The notes beneath the pieces are model-generated. The model made no database searches. It was not told the origin of the DNA and saw only the letters and a list, made by a program, of their open reading frames with translations. A program made the position numbers and the translations under genes. Source: Thiomonas intermedia (lineage in GTDB: Bacteria; Pseudomonadota; Gammaproteobacteria; Burkholderiales; Burkholderiaceae_C). From it: 64,000 nucleotides of DNA. Positions 1 to 7,216 of the stretch are shown here, piece by piece; positions within the stretch are counted from its first letter, which is position 1, and each line of letters starts with the position of its first letter. The stretch spans positions 372,001-436,000 of the forward strand of contig NZ_CP020046.1 of the NCBI RefSeq assembly GCF_002028405.1, given 5' to 3'.

Positions 1-403
1 TGGTGTCTTCGCTCAGGCCAACCACGGCGGCCATGCCGCCGCCCTTGGCGGTACCCATCAGTTTGCCGCGCATCATCACCAGGCGCAGGCCGGTCGCGAA
101 ATCGAAGACGCCCGCCGCGCACAAGGCGTTGTATTCGCCGAGACTGAAACCGGCGAGGAAATCCGGCTTGGGAGCGCCTTCCCGTCGCAGTTTTTCGTAA
201 TGCAGCGCGTTGACCGTGTAGAGGGCGGGCTGGGTGTATTCGGTCGAATCAAGTGGTCGTACGGGATCGCCTAGGCAAAGCTTCCGGATCGAATATCCGA
301 GGACGTGATCGGCTTGCTCAGTCAACTTGGGAAATTCGTCGAACAGCTCCTTGCCCATCCCCTTCCGTTGTACGCCTTGCCCTGCAAACACATAAACGCG
401 CAT
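1..403 (-). CDS. Malonyl-CoA:ACP transferase, N-terminal part (probable trans-AT)
   Basis: Only the first 134 codons lie in the window; the gene runs off the left edge. It begins [12 protein letters not shown] and carries the acyltransferase GQG motif near residue 9 and the serine-elbow motif [10 protein letters not shown] near residue 95 (family form GHSxGE). These enzymes load malonyl from CoA onto acyl carrier protein. The segment around [13 protein letters not shown] resembles stand-alone transferases of trans-AT polyketide synthases more than housekeeping FabD; this is my judgement, without alignment. It is the fourth gene of a leftward operon, 77 bp after the AurF-like gene. FabD proper is the alternative. 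The start is the first ATG that gives the canonical N-terminus. Confidence 0.82.
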   Translation of the reverse strand, partial: MRVYVFAGQGVQRKGMGKELFDEFPKLTEQADHVLGYSIRKLCLGDPVRPLDSTEYTQPALYTVNALHYEKLRREGAPKPDFLAGFSLGEYNALCAAGVFDFATGLRLVMMRGKLMGTAKGGGMAAVVGLSEDT

Positions 404-480
404 TGATTTGATCCCGAATTGAATGTCTCTCGCACGAGCCGCGAGACTGCTCGCCAGAAGCAACGTTGTTTGTCAGCTGG

Positions 481-1422
481 TCAGAATTCAAACGCGACTT
501 CCCTTTCCTCCACGCCCATTTCCGCCAGAAGGCGGCGGAATCCGGTGTAGTCACGCACGATTCGACTGGACGGGTTGCCCGCGATGCAGGCGAGCAGGAT
601 ATCGTCGGCATCCGGAACGCCCAGGAAGGTGAGAATCGAACGCCAGGAATTGAAGTCGATCTTCACGAACGCTTCGAGACCGCGAGCAAGGCTTTGCAGA
701 AAGAGGCTGCGTTCCTCTGAGCTCAAACGGGCGACGATCTGCGGCGTCAGGTCGGCAAAAATCTTGCGATGCGAGTACTCGTCCTTGCGATGCAAGGCGG
801 TCGTCTCGCGGTTGAACGGCTGGATAGTCGTGTCGTCGGCGAGCAGATCGAGATAGGCATTGATCGTGACCTCGGCGACGACCGCATAGGCCAGCTGGAT
901 CAGCTCGCCGGGCCGCCAGCCTGATGCGCGCGCCATGTCGGCTTCAAGCTCCTTCACCACGGTACCGACAGGTATGACCAGCCCCTGCAACCCATGCATT
1001 TGCCGGGTGAGAAGACAGGCCTCCATGCACATTAGGATGTGGAATTGCTCGTCGACCTGCGTTTGAGCGATCACGCGCTTGGTGGCGCCTGAATTCACTC
1101 CGTCGAACGCGCCACGCAGCAGCAACTGACAAGCCGGCGCCACGATGAAGGTCTCTACGCCGATCGTTTTCTCGTTATAGGTGATCCAGGCGCCCGCCAA
1201 TATGCGTCTCTGAATGGCTTCATCCAGCGCGGCATAGGCGGGAACGTGCCGGAACGGCACCAGATCAGGCGGGTAGTCCGGCAACGATATGTCATAGTAG
1301 TTCGACGCCTCGAAGCTCGACGTCCTCACCGCGACCCGGTTCGCCCAGGAATTCGCAAGCAGTGTGCTCGTTCTCTCTGAGATCGAGGTGCCGTGGATGT
1401 CATCTCGGGTATGGGTGAACAT
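481..1422 (-). CDS. AurF-type diiron arylamine N-oxygenase
   Basis: A 313-residue protein of the AurF family, which oxidises p-aminobenzoate to p-nitrobenzoate with a non-haem diiron centre in aureothin biosynthesis. The spacing of the known AurF ligands is reproduced: E90, E125, H128 (motif DEQFH), E184, H211, E215 and H218 (motif HRKDEYSH). The E-E gap of 35 and E-H gap of 27 equal those of AurF. The gene starts 9 bp after pabA ends, so PABA synthesis and PABA oxidation are in one transcript. The family assignment is strong. That the substrate is free PABA is inferred from the neighbours; a carrier-bound arylamine is possible. Confidence 0.9.
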   Translation of the reverse strand: MFTHTRDDIHGTSISERTSTLLANSWANRVAVRTSSFEASNYYDISLPDYPPDLVPFRHVPAYAALDEAIQRRILAGAWITYNEKTIGVETFIVAPACQLLLRGAFDGVNSGATKRVIAQTQVDEQFHILMCMEACLLTRQMHGLQGLVIPVGTVVKELEADMARASGWRPGELIQLAYAVVAEVTINAYLDLLADDTTIQPFNRETTALHRKDEYSHRKIFADLTPQIVARLSSEERSLFLQSLARGLEAFVKIDFNSWRSILTFLGVPDADDILLACIAGNPSSRIVRDYTGFRRLLAEMGVEEREVAFEF

Positions 1423-1431
1423 GGTTTGCGC

Positions 1432-2061
1432 TCACGCGTTTTCGACTGCGAAGCGACCGACTCGGTCTCGTGCATGCAGGCGTATGCCAAGAAAGTTCGC
1501 CAGCATGTAATGGCCGTATTCGGTTAGTATGGATTCGGGGTGAAACTGCACGCCGTAGATGGGTAAGCTGGCGTGGGCGACGCCCATGATCTCGTCCATC
1601 GTCCCGTCGTCGGTTTGAGTCCAGGCTGTCACGTTCAGGCAGTTCGGCAGCGACTCCCTTTCCACGATCAGGGAGTGGTAACGTGCCGCCGCGAATTCCT
1701 CCGGGATGCCGACAAACAGATCGCGGCCATCGTGATGGACGCGGCTGACCTTGCCGTGCATCACGCGCTTGGCATGTCTGACGCGCCCACCGAAGACCTC
1801 GCCGATAATTTCATGTCCGAGGCAGACGCCCAACAGCGGGATGCGACGCTCGGCGGCCAAACGAAGTAGTTCCTTCGACATGCCCGAATCGTCCGGAGTG
1901 CCCGGGCCTGGCGACAGCAAGATATGGCGCGGATGCAGGTCGAGCACGTCCGATGCGGACATCTCGTCATTGAGGATGACCTTCACCTTCACGTCCAGTT
2001 CGTGCAGGTAGTGCACGATGTTGTAGGTAAAGGAGTCGTAGTTGTCGATCAGGCAGAGCAT
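1432..2061 (-). CDS. pabA: Aminodeoxychorismate synthase, glutamine amidotransferase subunit
   Basis: A 209-residue class I glutamine amidotransferase (TrpG/PabA family) that releases ammonia from glutamine for the PabB partner. Visible are the N-terminal LIDNYDSFTYN motif, the oxyanion-loop motif SPGPGTPDDSG, the nucleophile C80 in GVCLGHE, and H174/E176 in QFHPES; all catalytic residues are present. The start codon lies inside the 3' end of pabBC (13-bp overlap), which indicates translational coupling with its partner. TrpG is the family alternative, but the neighbour is a PabB-PabC fusion and no trp gene is present. Very likely dedicated to secondary metabolism, since the AurF-like gene follows at once. 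Confidence 0.92.
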   Translation of the reverse strand: MLCLIDNYDSFTYNIVHYLHELDVKVKVILNDEMSASDVLDLHPRHILLSPGPGTPDDSGMSKELLRLAAERRIPLLGVCLGHEIIGEVFGGRVRHAKRVMHGKVSRVHHDGRDLFVGIPEEFAAARYHSLIVERESLPNCLNVTAWTQTDDGTMDEIMGVAHASLPIYGVQFHPESILTEYGHYMLANFLGIRLHARDRVGRFAVENA

Positions 2062-3881
2062 GGTTCGTCAATCCTGCTGGCGGCCAGTTCGACCTTGACT
2101 ACGCCTCGAACGGCATTGGTGAGGAAAATCTCGTCGGCTCCTCGCAGATCGTCGAGATACAGCCGTTTTTCCACCGCGCGGATGGTCGGCGATTCCAGCA
2201 GATTTTGCCGTTGGATTCCGGGAAGCAATCCGCACTCGAGTGGTGGCGTATACCAACAGTCGCCCTTGCGGATAAACAGGTTGTTAAAGCTACCTTCGGT
2301 CAGCTCGTTGCGCTCGTTGACGAAGACGACGTCGTAAAAGCCAAGACGCTTGTAGTCTTCGTACGTCGCTTGATAGTGCGTCCGACGGGTCAGCTTGTGT
2401 CTCAGTGCCCAATTGGCGGACAAGACGGGATCGGGCGCAATCGCGATGCGACGATCGACGTCGGAGGGTTCGATGGGATGGCACTCGATGACGTGGCTGC
2501 CAGCGCGGTCCAGCGCGACCCGCACCTTGTGCGGACTCGACAACGTGGTGCCCGTGGCAAGCAGATCCCGTTCGAGGCGTTCCGCGTCTAGCGCGAACCC
2601 GAGCTCGGCGGCACTGCGCCGCAGACGTTGCAGATGCTTGTCGAGATGGGGATAGCCGGCGTCGAACCGCAATGATTCAATCAAGCCGAAGTCGGCAAAG
2701 CCCTGGGTGAAGAATTGTCCCTTGAGTCGACACTCCTCATATTCGGCTTCCGGATCTGAGTCGTGTACGACTCCGCTGCCCACGCCCATTTCACCGGCCC
2801 CGTCCGGCCACAGCACCAGGGTCCGAATCGGCACGTTGAGACAGATCGATTGATCCGGACCAAAGTAGCCGATGGCACCGGTATAGATGCCGCGTGGCTC
2901 CACCTCGAGATCGTTGATGATTTCCATGGTGCGAACCTTGGGGGCGCCGGTTATCGATCCGCACGGAAAAATCTGTTGCAGCAGCTTCGACAAGAGAAGA
3001 TCGACGTCGACCTGGCCCGATACGGTCGAGATCATCTGGTGCAAGGTTTCAAAGGTTTGAACCTCGAACAGACCCGATGTCCGAACTGAGCCAGGCTTAC
3101 TGATACGGGACAGGTCGTTGCGGAGCAGATCGACGATCATGACGTTTTCGGCGCGTGATTTTTCGTCCTTAGTAAGGAAATCGAAATTTTCACGATCCTG
3201 CTCCGGCGTGTCGCCGCGTTTGGTGGTCCCTTTCATGGGTTTTGCATGGATGCTTTCGCCGCGCTTATTGATAAACAGCTCTGGCGATCGCGACAATACT
3301 TTCACTTCGGGAAAGTCTAGATAGGCGCCGTATTCGACGCGCTGTCGCCGCCTAAGCTCGGCATACAAGGCCAATGGAGGGCCACCATAGTCGAATTTGT
3401 ACTTCAGGGTAAAATTAACCTGATACGTGTCGCCGTCGTGAATGTGCTGTTTGACCTTCTTGAGACTCTCCACATAGCTGGCCCGGTCCATGGTTAGCGT
3501 GCAGTTCTTTATCAGGGTGTCGCTGTTTTGGCGGATTTCTTCTAACGCCTGTTCGACGTCGATATCGCGAACATCACTTCGATGGCGAAATATTCCGAGA
3601 TTGAATAGCGGAACCTCTCTTTTTTCGGGCAGCCTGCCCTTCAGGCGGCGTTGCAATGCATATCCCAATTCATATGAAAAATATCCTGCTACATGATAGC
3701 CGTCCCGGATATAACTTTCGATTGCGAAAATTCGCTCTTCCACATCTTCTTGTTTATCCGCTCTGACGAACGCTATCGGCCCCCAGAACAAGTAATCCGT
3801 ATGCGCACCTCCCGCTTTGTTGTTATCCAGAAGAGCGAAACTACCTTTGGCAACGACTTCCTTGAGGGTTTTCACGTCCAC
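2049..3881 (-). CDS. pabBC: Aminodeoxychorismate synthase component I fused to ADC lyase (PabB-PabC)
   Basis: A 610-residue fusion. Residues of about 1-390 form the chorismate-binding PabB domain: KPMKGT near residue 216 (PabB usually PIKGT, with the lysine separating it from TrpE), the core motif FPCGSITGAPK, and SGVVHDSDPEAEYEE. Residues of about 400-600 are a class IV PLP-fold ADC lyase with EGSFNNLFI and LPGIQR. Together with PabA the protein turns chorismate into p-aminobenzoate and pyruvate. The start is a GTG; no ATG lies nearby in frame and the ribosome binding site is weak. First gene of the operon, about 360 bp downstream of a lux box. The methionine in PMKGT is an unusual substitution. 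Confidence 0.92.
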   Translation of the reverse strand: MDVKTLKEVVAKGSFALLDNNKAGGAHTDYLFWGPIAFVRADKQEDVEERIFAIESYIRDGYHVAGYFSYELGYALQRRLKGRLPEKREVPLFNLGIFRHRSDVRDIDVEQALEEIRQNSDTLIKNCTLTMDRASYVESLKKVKQHIHDGDTYQVNFTLKYKFDYGGPPLALYAELRRRQRVEYGAYLDFPEVKVLSRSPELFINKRGESIHAKPMKGTTKRGDTPEQDRENFDFLTKDEKSRAENVMIVDLLRNDLSRISKPGSVRTSGLFEVQTFETLHQMISTVSGQVDVDLLLSKLLQQIFPCGSITGAPKVRTMEIINDLEVEPRGIYTGAIGYFGPDQSICLNVPIRTLVLWPDGAGEMGVGSGVVHDSDPEAEYEECRLKGQFFTQGFADFGLIESLRFDAGYPHLDKHLQRLRRSAAELGFALDAERLERDLLATGTTLSSPHKVRVALDRAGSHVIECHPIEPSDVDRRIAIAPDPVLSANWALRHKLTRRTHYQATYEDYKRLGFYDVVFVNERNELTEGSFNNLFIRKGDCWYTPPLECGLLPGIQRQNLLESPTIRAVEKRLYLDDLRGADEIFLTNAVRGVVKVELAASRIDEPCSA

Positions 3882-4238
3882 AGCACTTCATCTCCATTCA
3901 GTGCGCGCACTGCCGCACAATATCTCGTAAGGCGTTGTGGCACCCGTCGTAATTTATTGTTAATAAAACGACTGTTCCTGCGTAATATATACAGTGGATC
4001 CGTAACGATCTGTCGCATTCTTCGCGGCATCTTGATTTTCAAGTATGACGATATCATGTCGGCGCTTGCAAACTTACCCCGTGGCTATGAACTCAACCGC
4101 GCGCGTCCACCACGATTCGCCAAAGCCTATCTCACTGACTTCGCTCACCGTGCCGCCCGACAGCTTTCGCGAGCAAAATTGTTATGCAGCTATACCTAAT
4201 GGCGAAAATAAGGGTACTATGAACATTAGCTGGAAAAA

Positions 4239-4258
4239 ACCTGTTAGATCTGACGGGC
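4239..4258 (-). promoter_or_regulatory. lux box upstream of pabBC
   Basis: The 16-bp core at 4241-4256 reads CTGTTAGATCTGACGG and differs at only two positions from the perfect palindrome in front of luxI. On the minus strand it is followed after about 17 bp by a CATAGT -10-like hexamer, an arrangement typical of LuxR-activated promoters. It would place the pabBC-pabA-aurF-AT operon under quorum control, with a leader of about 330 nt. Site by pattern only. Confidence 0.65.
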
Positions 4259-4389
4259 GTGCGTATGGTGAATTTATGCTATGGGGTTTTTGTTTCCTCG
4301 AAAAGGTTTTTGCCGTACAAGGGTTGGGGAACCGGGTGAATGTGGAGGCGAAGCGGCTTCGTGATGGCTTCTGGGCACCTCGAAAAACC

Positions 4390-4549
4390 TAGCTGTTGGC
4401 GCCGATGCCGATTTGAGCCACATGCCGATCTGCGACTGCGCCATGGCAAACGAGTTGCGCCCGGCGTCAGGCTTGGAATTCGGCGCATTCCAATCGGCTC
4501 ACCCCAAAACCCGGCGCATAGCTCAAATCGGCATCGGCGCCAACATCTA
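4390..4549. repeat. MITE-like element with perfect 25-bp terminal inverted repeats
   Basis: Positions 4394-4418 and 4521-4545 are exact reverse complements over 25 bp and enclose 102 bp without coding content; the pairing resumes weakly outside, to 4390 and 4549. A CTA triplet occurs at both outer edges (4389-4391 and 4547-4549), a possible short target duplication. The loop is too long and lacks a T-run, so an intrinsic terminator is unlikely. The best guess is a non-autonomous miniature transposable element between luxI and the lux box of pabBC. Confidence 0.6.
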
Positions 4550-4630
4550 ATAGGAGCGCATCGAGATAAATACGGCGGGGGGCAGAAGCAGCGCCCGCCA
4601 ATCGGATACTCAATGCGACCGGCATCATTT

Positions 4631-5182
4631 CTACATGTGCACCCAGCAAGCAAAAATCGGATGCCCATCAATAATCATGGGAGGCCCCGCACGGGGCGAA
4701 TGGAAGCCAGCCCTCCGCAGCAACCTCTCCACGCCGATATTCGTCACCATAATCAGCCGCTTGGCCCCATGCTCGGCCGCACAGGCAATGGATGCGTGCA
4801 TCAATGCAATCGCCGCTTCTGAGGACATCTTCCCCATCGCGGAGGTGGCTTGGCTGTTGAAATCGGTGGCTGCAAAGCGAGACAACTCCCAGACATCGGG
4901 GGATGCGGGTGGCGCCAGGCCATTGAGCAGTTGCGGGAACACCTCGCCCAGGAGGTAGGGTCGGGTGGTGGGCAGTAGCCGTGCACAGCCGCAGACCTGC
5001 CCTTGATCATCCCGGCCGACAACATAGACGGTATCCGGGCGATCGAACTGGTCGGCTTCAATGCCATCCCGGGAGGGCACGTCCCAGCCGAGCTTCTCCA
5101 CAAAAACCCGATGACGATAGCGCCCGACGCTGGCGTGCAAGCCCTGCTGAAGCTGCGCCGAGGATCCTGACACGATCTGCAT
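4631..5182 (-). CDS. luxI: Acyl-homoserine-lactone synthase (LuxI family)
   Basis: A 183-residue autoinducer synthase that joins an acyl-ACP to S-adenosylmethionine to make an N-acyl-homoserine lactone. The family's invariant residues are all visible: R25, F27, W33 in the RHRVFVEKLGW segment, D44 and D47 in EADQFD, R68 in GCARLLPT, and E99 and R102 in WELSRFA. The start is the ATG at 5182, chosen because GGGAGG lies 5-10 bp upstream and the canonical MQIVSG N-terminus follows; an in-frame start six codons earlier has no such site. A perfect lux box lies about 70 bp upstream, giving positive feedback if LuxR were intact. The gene appears functional although its receptor gene is interrupted. 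Confidence 0.95.
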   Translation of the reverse strand: MQIVSGSSAQLQQGLHASVGRYRHRVFVEKLGWDVPSRDGIEADQFDRPDTVYVVGRDDQGQVCGCARLLPTTRPYLLGEVFPQLLNGLAPPASPDVWELSRFAATDFNSQATSAMGKMSSEAAIALMHASIACAAEHGAKRLIMVTNIGVERLLRRAGFHSPRAGPPMIIDGHPIFACWVHM

Positions 5183-5243
5183 ACCACCTCCCATTGGCAT
5201 CCATCCTTGGGGGTGTATTCCACCTGCGCCAACTCGGGCACGT

Positions 5244-5263
5244 AACTGTCAGATCTGACAGGC
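5244..5263 (-). promoter_or_regulatory. lux box of luxI
   Basis: Core CTGTCAGATCTGACAG at 5246-5261 is a perfect 16-bp palindrome of lux-box type. It lies between the end of the DUF4902-type gene and luxI, centred about 71 bp before the luxI start, where an AHL-bound LuxR would activate luxI. Confidence 0.85.
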
Positions 5264-5265
5264 CA

Positions 5266-5703
5266 TCAGGCGTAACGTGAACGAATATGCTGTTCAACCG
5301 CCGCTTGCCAAGACCAGGTTGAAATCAGCATGCCCAGCGCGGCATCGGTCCTGCGTCGGCCCAGATCGCGGTGCTGAGCATCTACGATCATCACATTGCT
5401 TCGGGGTTCGCCGATAGGGGTGTAGACGGGCGGCACCGCAGAGGGATCCAGCCACCAGTCCCAACCCAGGGTGATGGCCGGGGACGTCGTACTCACCCAT
5501 TCGGTGTAGCCGGAGATCGGGTCCAGACTGGCGCCTTCGAAGGTGGGAAGATATCCGCCATGTTCATCCAAGCCAGACAGCAGATGGGTGAAGGGGATCG
5601 CCCTGAGGGTTTCAACGGTGAGGCGGATCAGGCCGTCATCTGACAGGGTCATCATTGACGCTTGGAAAAATGCAAGGCCGTCATTCGTGGTCGGGTACAT
5701 CAT
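5266..5703 (-). CDS. DUF4902-type protein encoded between luxR and luxI
   Basis: A 145-residue soluble protein with no membrane segment or signal peptide. It contains the ordered motifs LRAIPFTHLLSGLDEHGGYLP, GYTEW and ITLGWDW, which I associate with the small family (DUF4902) encoded between luxI and luxR in Burkholderia-type quorum loci. Similarly placed RsaM-type proteins repress AHL synthesis; whether this one belongs to that group is an inference from position. GGAGG lies about 9 bp before the ATG. It is transcribed away from luxR, with a lux box in the shared intergenic region, and its stop codon abuts the luxI lux box. Function unproven. Confidence 0.72.
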   Translation of the reverse strand: MMYPTTNDGLAFFQASMMTLSDDGLIRLTVETLRAIPFTHLLSGLDEHGGYLPTFEGASLDPISGYTEWVSTTSPAITLGWDWWLDPSAVPPVYTPIGEPRSNVMIVDAQHRDLGRRRTDAALGMLISTWSWQAAVEQHIRSRYA

Positions 5704-5760
5704 GTTTGTCGTCCTCCATGAATTGCAGAGGACACGTTACATGAAGACACAATGCAGGAA

Positions 5761-5780
5761 TAGTGTCAAATATGACAGTC
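5761..5780 (+). promoter_or_regulatory. lux box between the DUF4902-type gene and luxR
   Basis: Core GTGTCAAATATGACAG at 5763-5778 has TGTCA arms around AATA and resembles the luxI box. It lies in the divergent intergenic region and could serve either direction. It overlaps the most upstream candidate luxR start, which argues that luxR really starts further down, at 5811. Confidence 0.65.
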
Positions 5781-5810
5781 CGCCACAAGCACTGTCCGCA
5801 GGAGAAGGCC

Positions 5811-6307
5811 GTGAAGGGATGGCAAGAACACCAACTCCATGCGCTGCAGACGACCACGTGTGACGCGCAGTTGTTCGAACTCGTCGTCTCGATCGTCCAT
5901 GACCTCGGATTCGACCATTGCTCCTATGGGCTACGCATGCCGCTGCCGGTCTCCCAGCCCAAGGTGGTGTTGCTGACCAATTATCCGCGTGCCTGGGAGG
6001 AACGGTACAAGGAGAGGGGATACATTGCGGTTGACCCCACGGTCCGCCATGGTACGCATTCCCTGCAGCCCGTCATCTGGTCAGACGCGTTCTTCGCCTC
6101 GAGTCGCGATCTCTGGGAAGAAGCCCGTTCGTTCGGTTTGTGTGTCGGCTGGGCGCAATCCGGCCGGGATGTGAACAGCACCATGGGCCTGTTGTCGGTG
6201 TCACGTTCGGGGGAGCCGATTTCTGAGATCGAATTGCGCGACAAGGAGATCAAGCTAGCTTGGCTGACGCAGATGGTGCATCTTGGGATGTCGCGCATTC
6301 TCTCGGC
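5811..6307 (+). pseudogene. luxR: luxR, 5' part: AHL-binding domain, interrupted by IS21-family element
   Basis: This encodes the autoinducer-binding domain of a LuxR receptor, with motifs such as DHCSYGLRMPLPVS, NYPRAWEERY and GLLSVSRSGEP. I place the start at the GTG at 5811, preceded by AGGAG, rather than at 5763: the restored protein then has 237 residues, the family's usual length, and the lux box stays outside the gene. The coding frame is cut at 6307. As it stands the frame runs on into the element to 6410, giving a 199-residue product with an IS-encoded tail and no helix-turn-helix. Such a product could bind signal but not DNA. The 3' part resumes at 8991 in frame. Confidence 0.93.
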
Positions 6308-6402
6308 TGTCACTTTTCGGCATAAAGGAGCCAGCCATTTTCGGCACATAGAGACCAGCCGGAGGGTCTCAAACGGGCATCATTCGGTTGTGGATTTTGC
6401 CT

Positions 6403-7194
6403 TTATTTGATGTCTTTTGGTTGATTGGATCTCTGGGTTTTGGTTGGCATTGCGTTGGGCATCTGGCGTGGCGTGCGGTAAGACTGGCCATCGAGCACGA
6501 GGCAATAGGCGTTGTGGCGCAGGCGGTCGAGCGTGGCGGAGGCCAACAAGGGGTTGCCTGGGAAGGCCTGATCCCACTCGGTGAAGTCCAAATTGCTGGT
6601 GACGATGGTGGTCGTTCGTTCGTAGCGCTCGGCGATGAGTTCATGCAGATCCTCGTCGGCCGGTGCGCGCAGGGGCTTGAGTCCGAAGTCATCGATGATG
6701 AGCAGGGGAATACGGCTGAGCGCCTGCAGTTTGCGTTCGTAGGCATTGGTCGCACGCGCGGCGTGCAGGGACTGCGTGAGGGCCGAGCAACTGGTGAAGA
6801 GCACATCAACGCCTTGGCGGATGGCGCAGTGGCCCAAGGCCTGTGCCAGGTGGCTTTTGCCAGTTCCACTGGGTCCGACGATCAACACAGGTGAGCATTC
6901 CCGCAAATAGCGTCCGGTGGCCAGGTCGTGCACCAGTGCGCGGTTGAGTTGGGGGAGCCGCTCGAAATCAAACTGCTCCAGGGTCTTGCTCGACCGAAAC
7001 TGAGCCCGGCGGATGCGGGTGCTGAAGCGGTTCTGGTCGCGGCGGGCCACTTCATCGCCCATCAGCAGGGCCAGGAATTCCGTATAGGCGAGTTTGGATT
7101 CAATGGCTTGGCGGTTCCTGGCCTCCAGAGAATCCAGGATGCCGGACAAGCGCAATTGCTTGAGGTGTGGAACCAGTTCGGGAATGGGGATCAT
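6403..7194 (-). CDS. istB: IS21-family helper ATPase IstB
   Basis: A 263-residue AAA+ ATPase that assembles on DNA and stimulates the IstA transposase. Walker A is GPSGTGKS at residues 107-114 and Walker B lies in PLLIIDDFGL. Length is normal for the family. The ATG at 7194 is preceded by AAGGAG about 10 bp upstream; the longer open frame to 7344 overlaps istA and is not needed. It lies 22 bp downstream of istA. The gene appears intact. Confidence 0.95.
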   Translation of the reverse strand: MIPIPELVPHLKQLRLSGILDSLEARNRQAIESKLAYTEFLALLMGDEVARRDQNRFSTRIRRAQFRSSKTLEQFDFERLPQLNRALVHDLATGRYLRECSPVLIVGPSGTGKSHLAQALGHCAIRQGVDVLFTSCSALTQSLHAARATNAYERKLQALSRIPLLIIDDFGLKPLRAPADEDLHELIAERYERTTTIVTSNLDFTEWDQAFPGNPLLASATLDRLRHNAYCLVLDGQSYRTPRQMPNAMPTKTQRSNQPKDIK

Positions 7195-7216
7195 GGGTGA
7201 GTTGCTCCTTGGGGGG

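Larger units (their letters stand above)
3882..4630. other. 749-bp non-coding region between luxI and pabBC
   Basis: No convincing gene. The part next to pabBC (about 3950-4250) is AT-richer than its surroundings, as expected of a promoter and leader. It holds a lux-box-like palindrome (4239-4258), a possible minus-strand -35/-10 pair (TGTCGC at 4011-4016 and TATATT-like sequence at 3984-3992, read on the complement), and a 160-bp element bounded by perfect 25-bp inverted repeats (4390-4549). The short ORFs present have no recognisable product. Confidence 0.6.

Noticed and set aside
4394-4545. Intrinsic terminator of luxI
   Set aside because: A 102-nt loop and no T-run are wrong for a terminator; a mobile repeat is more likely.
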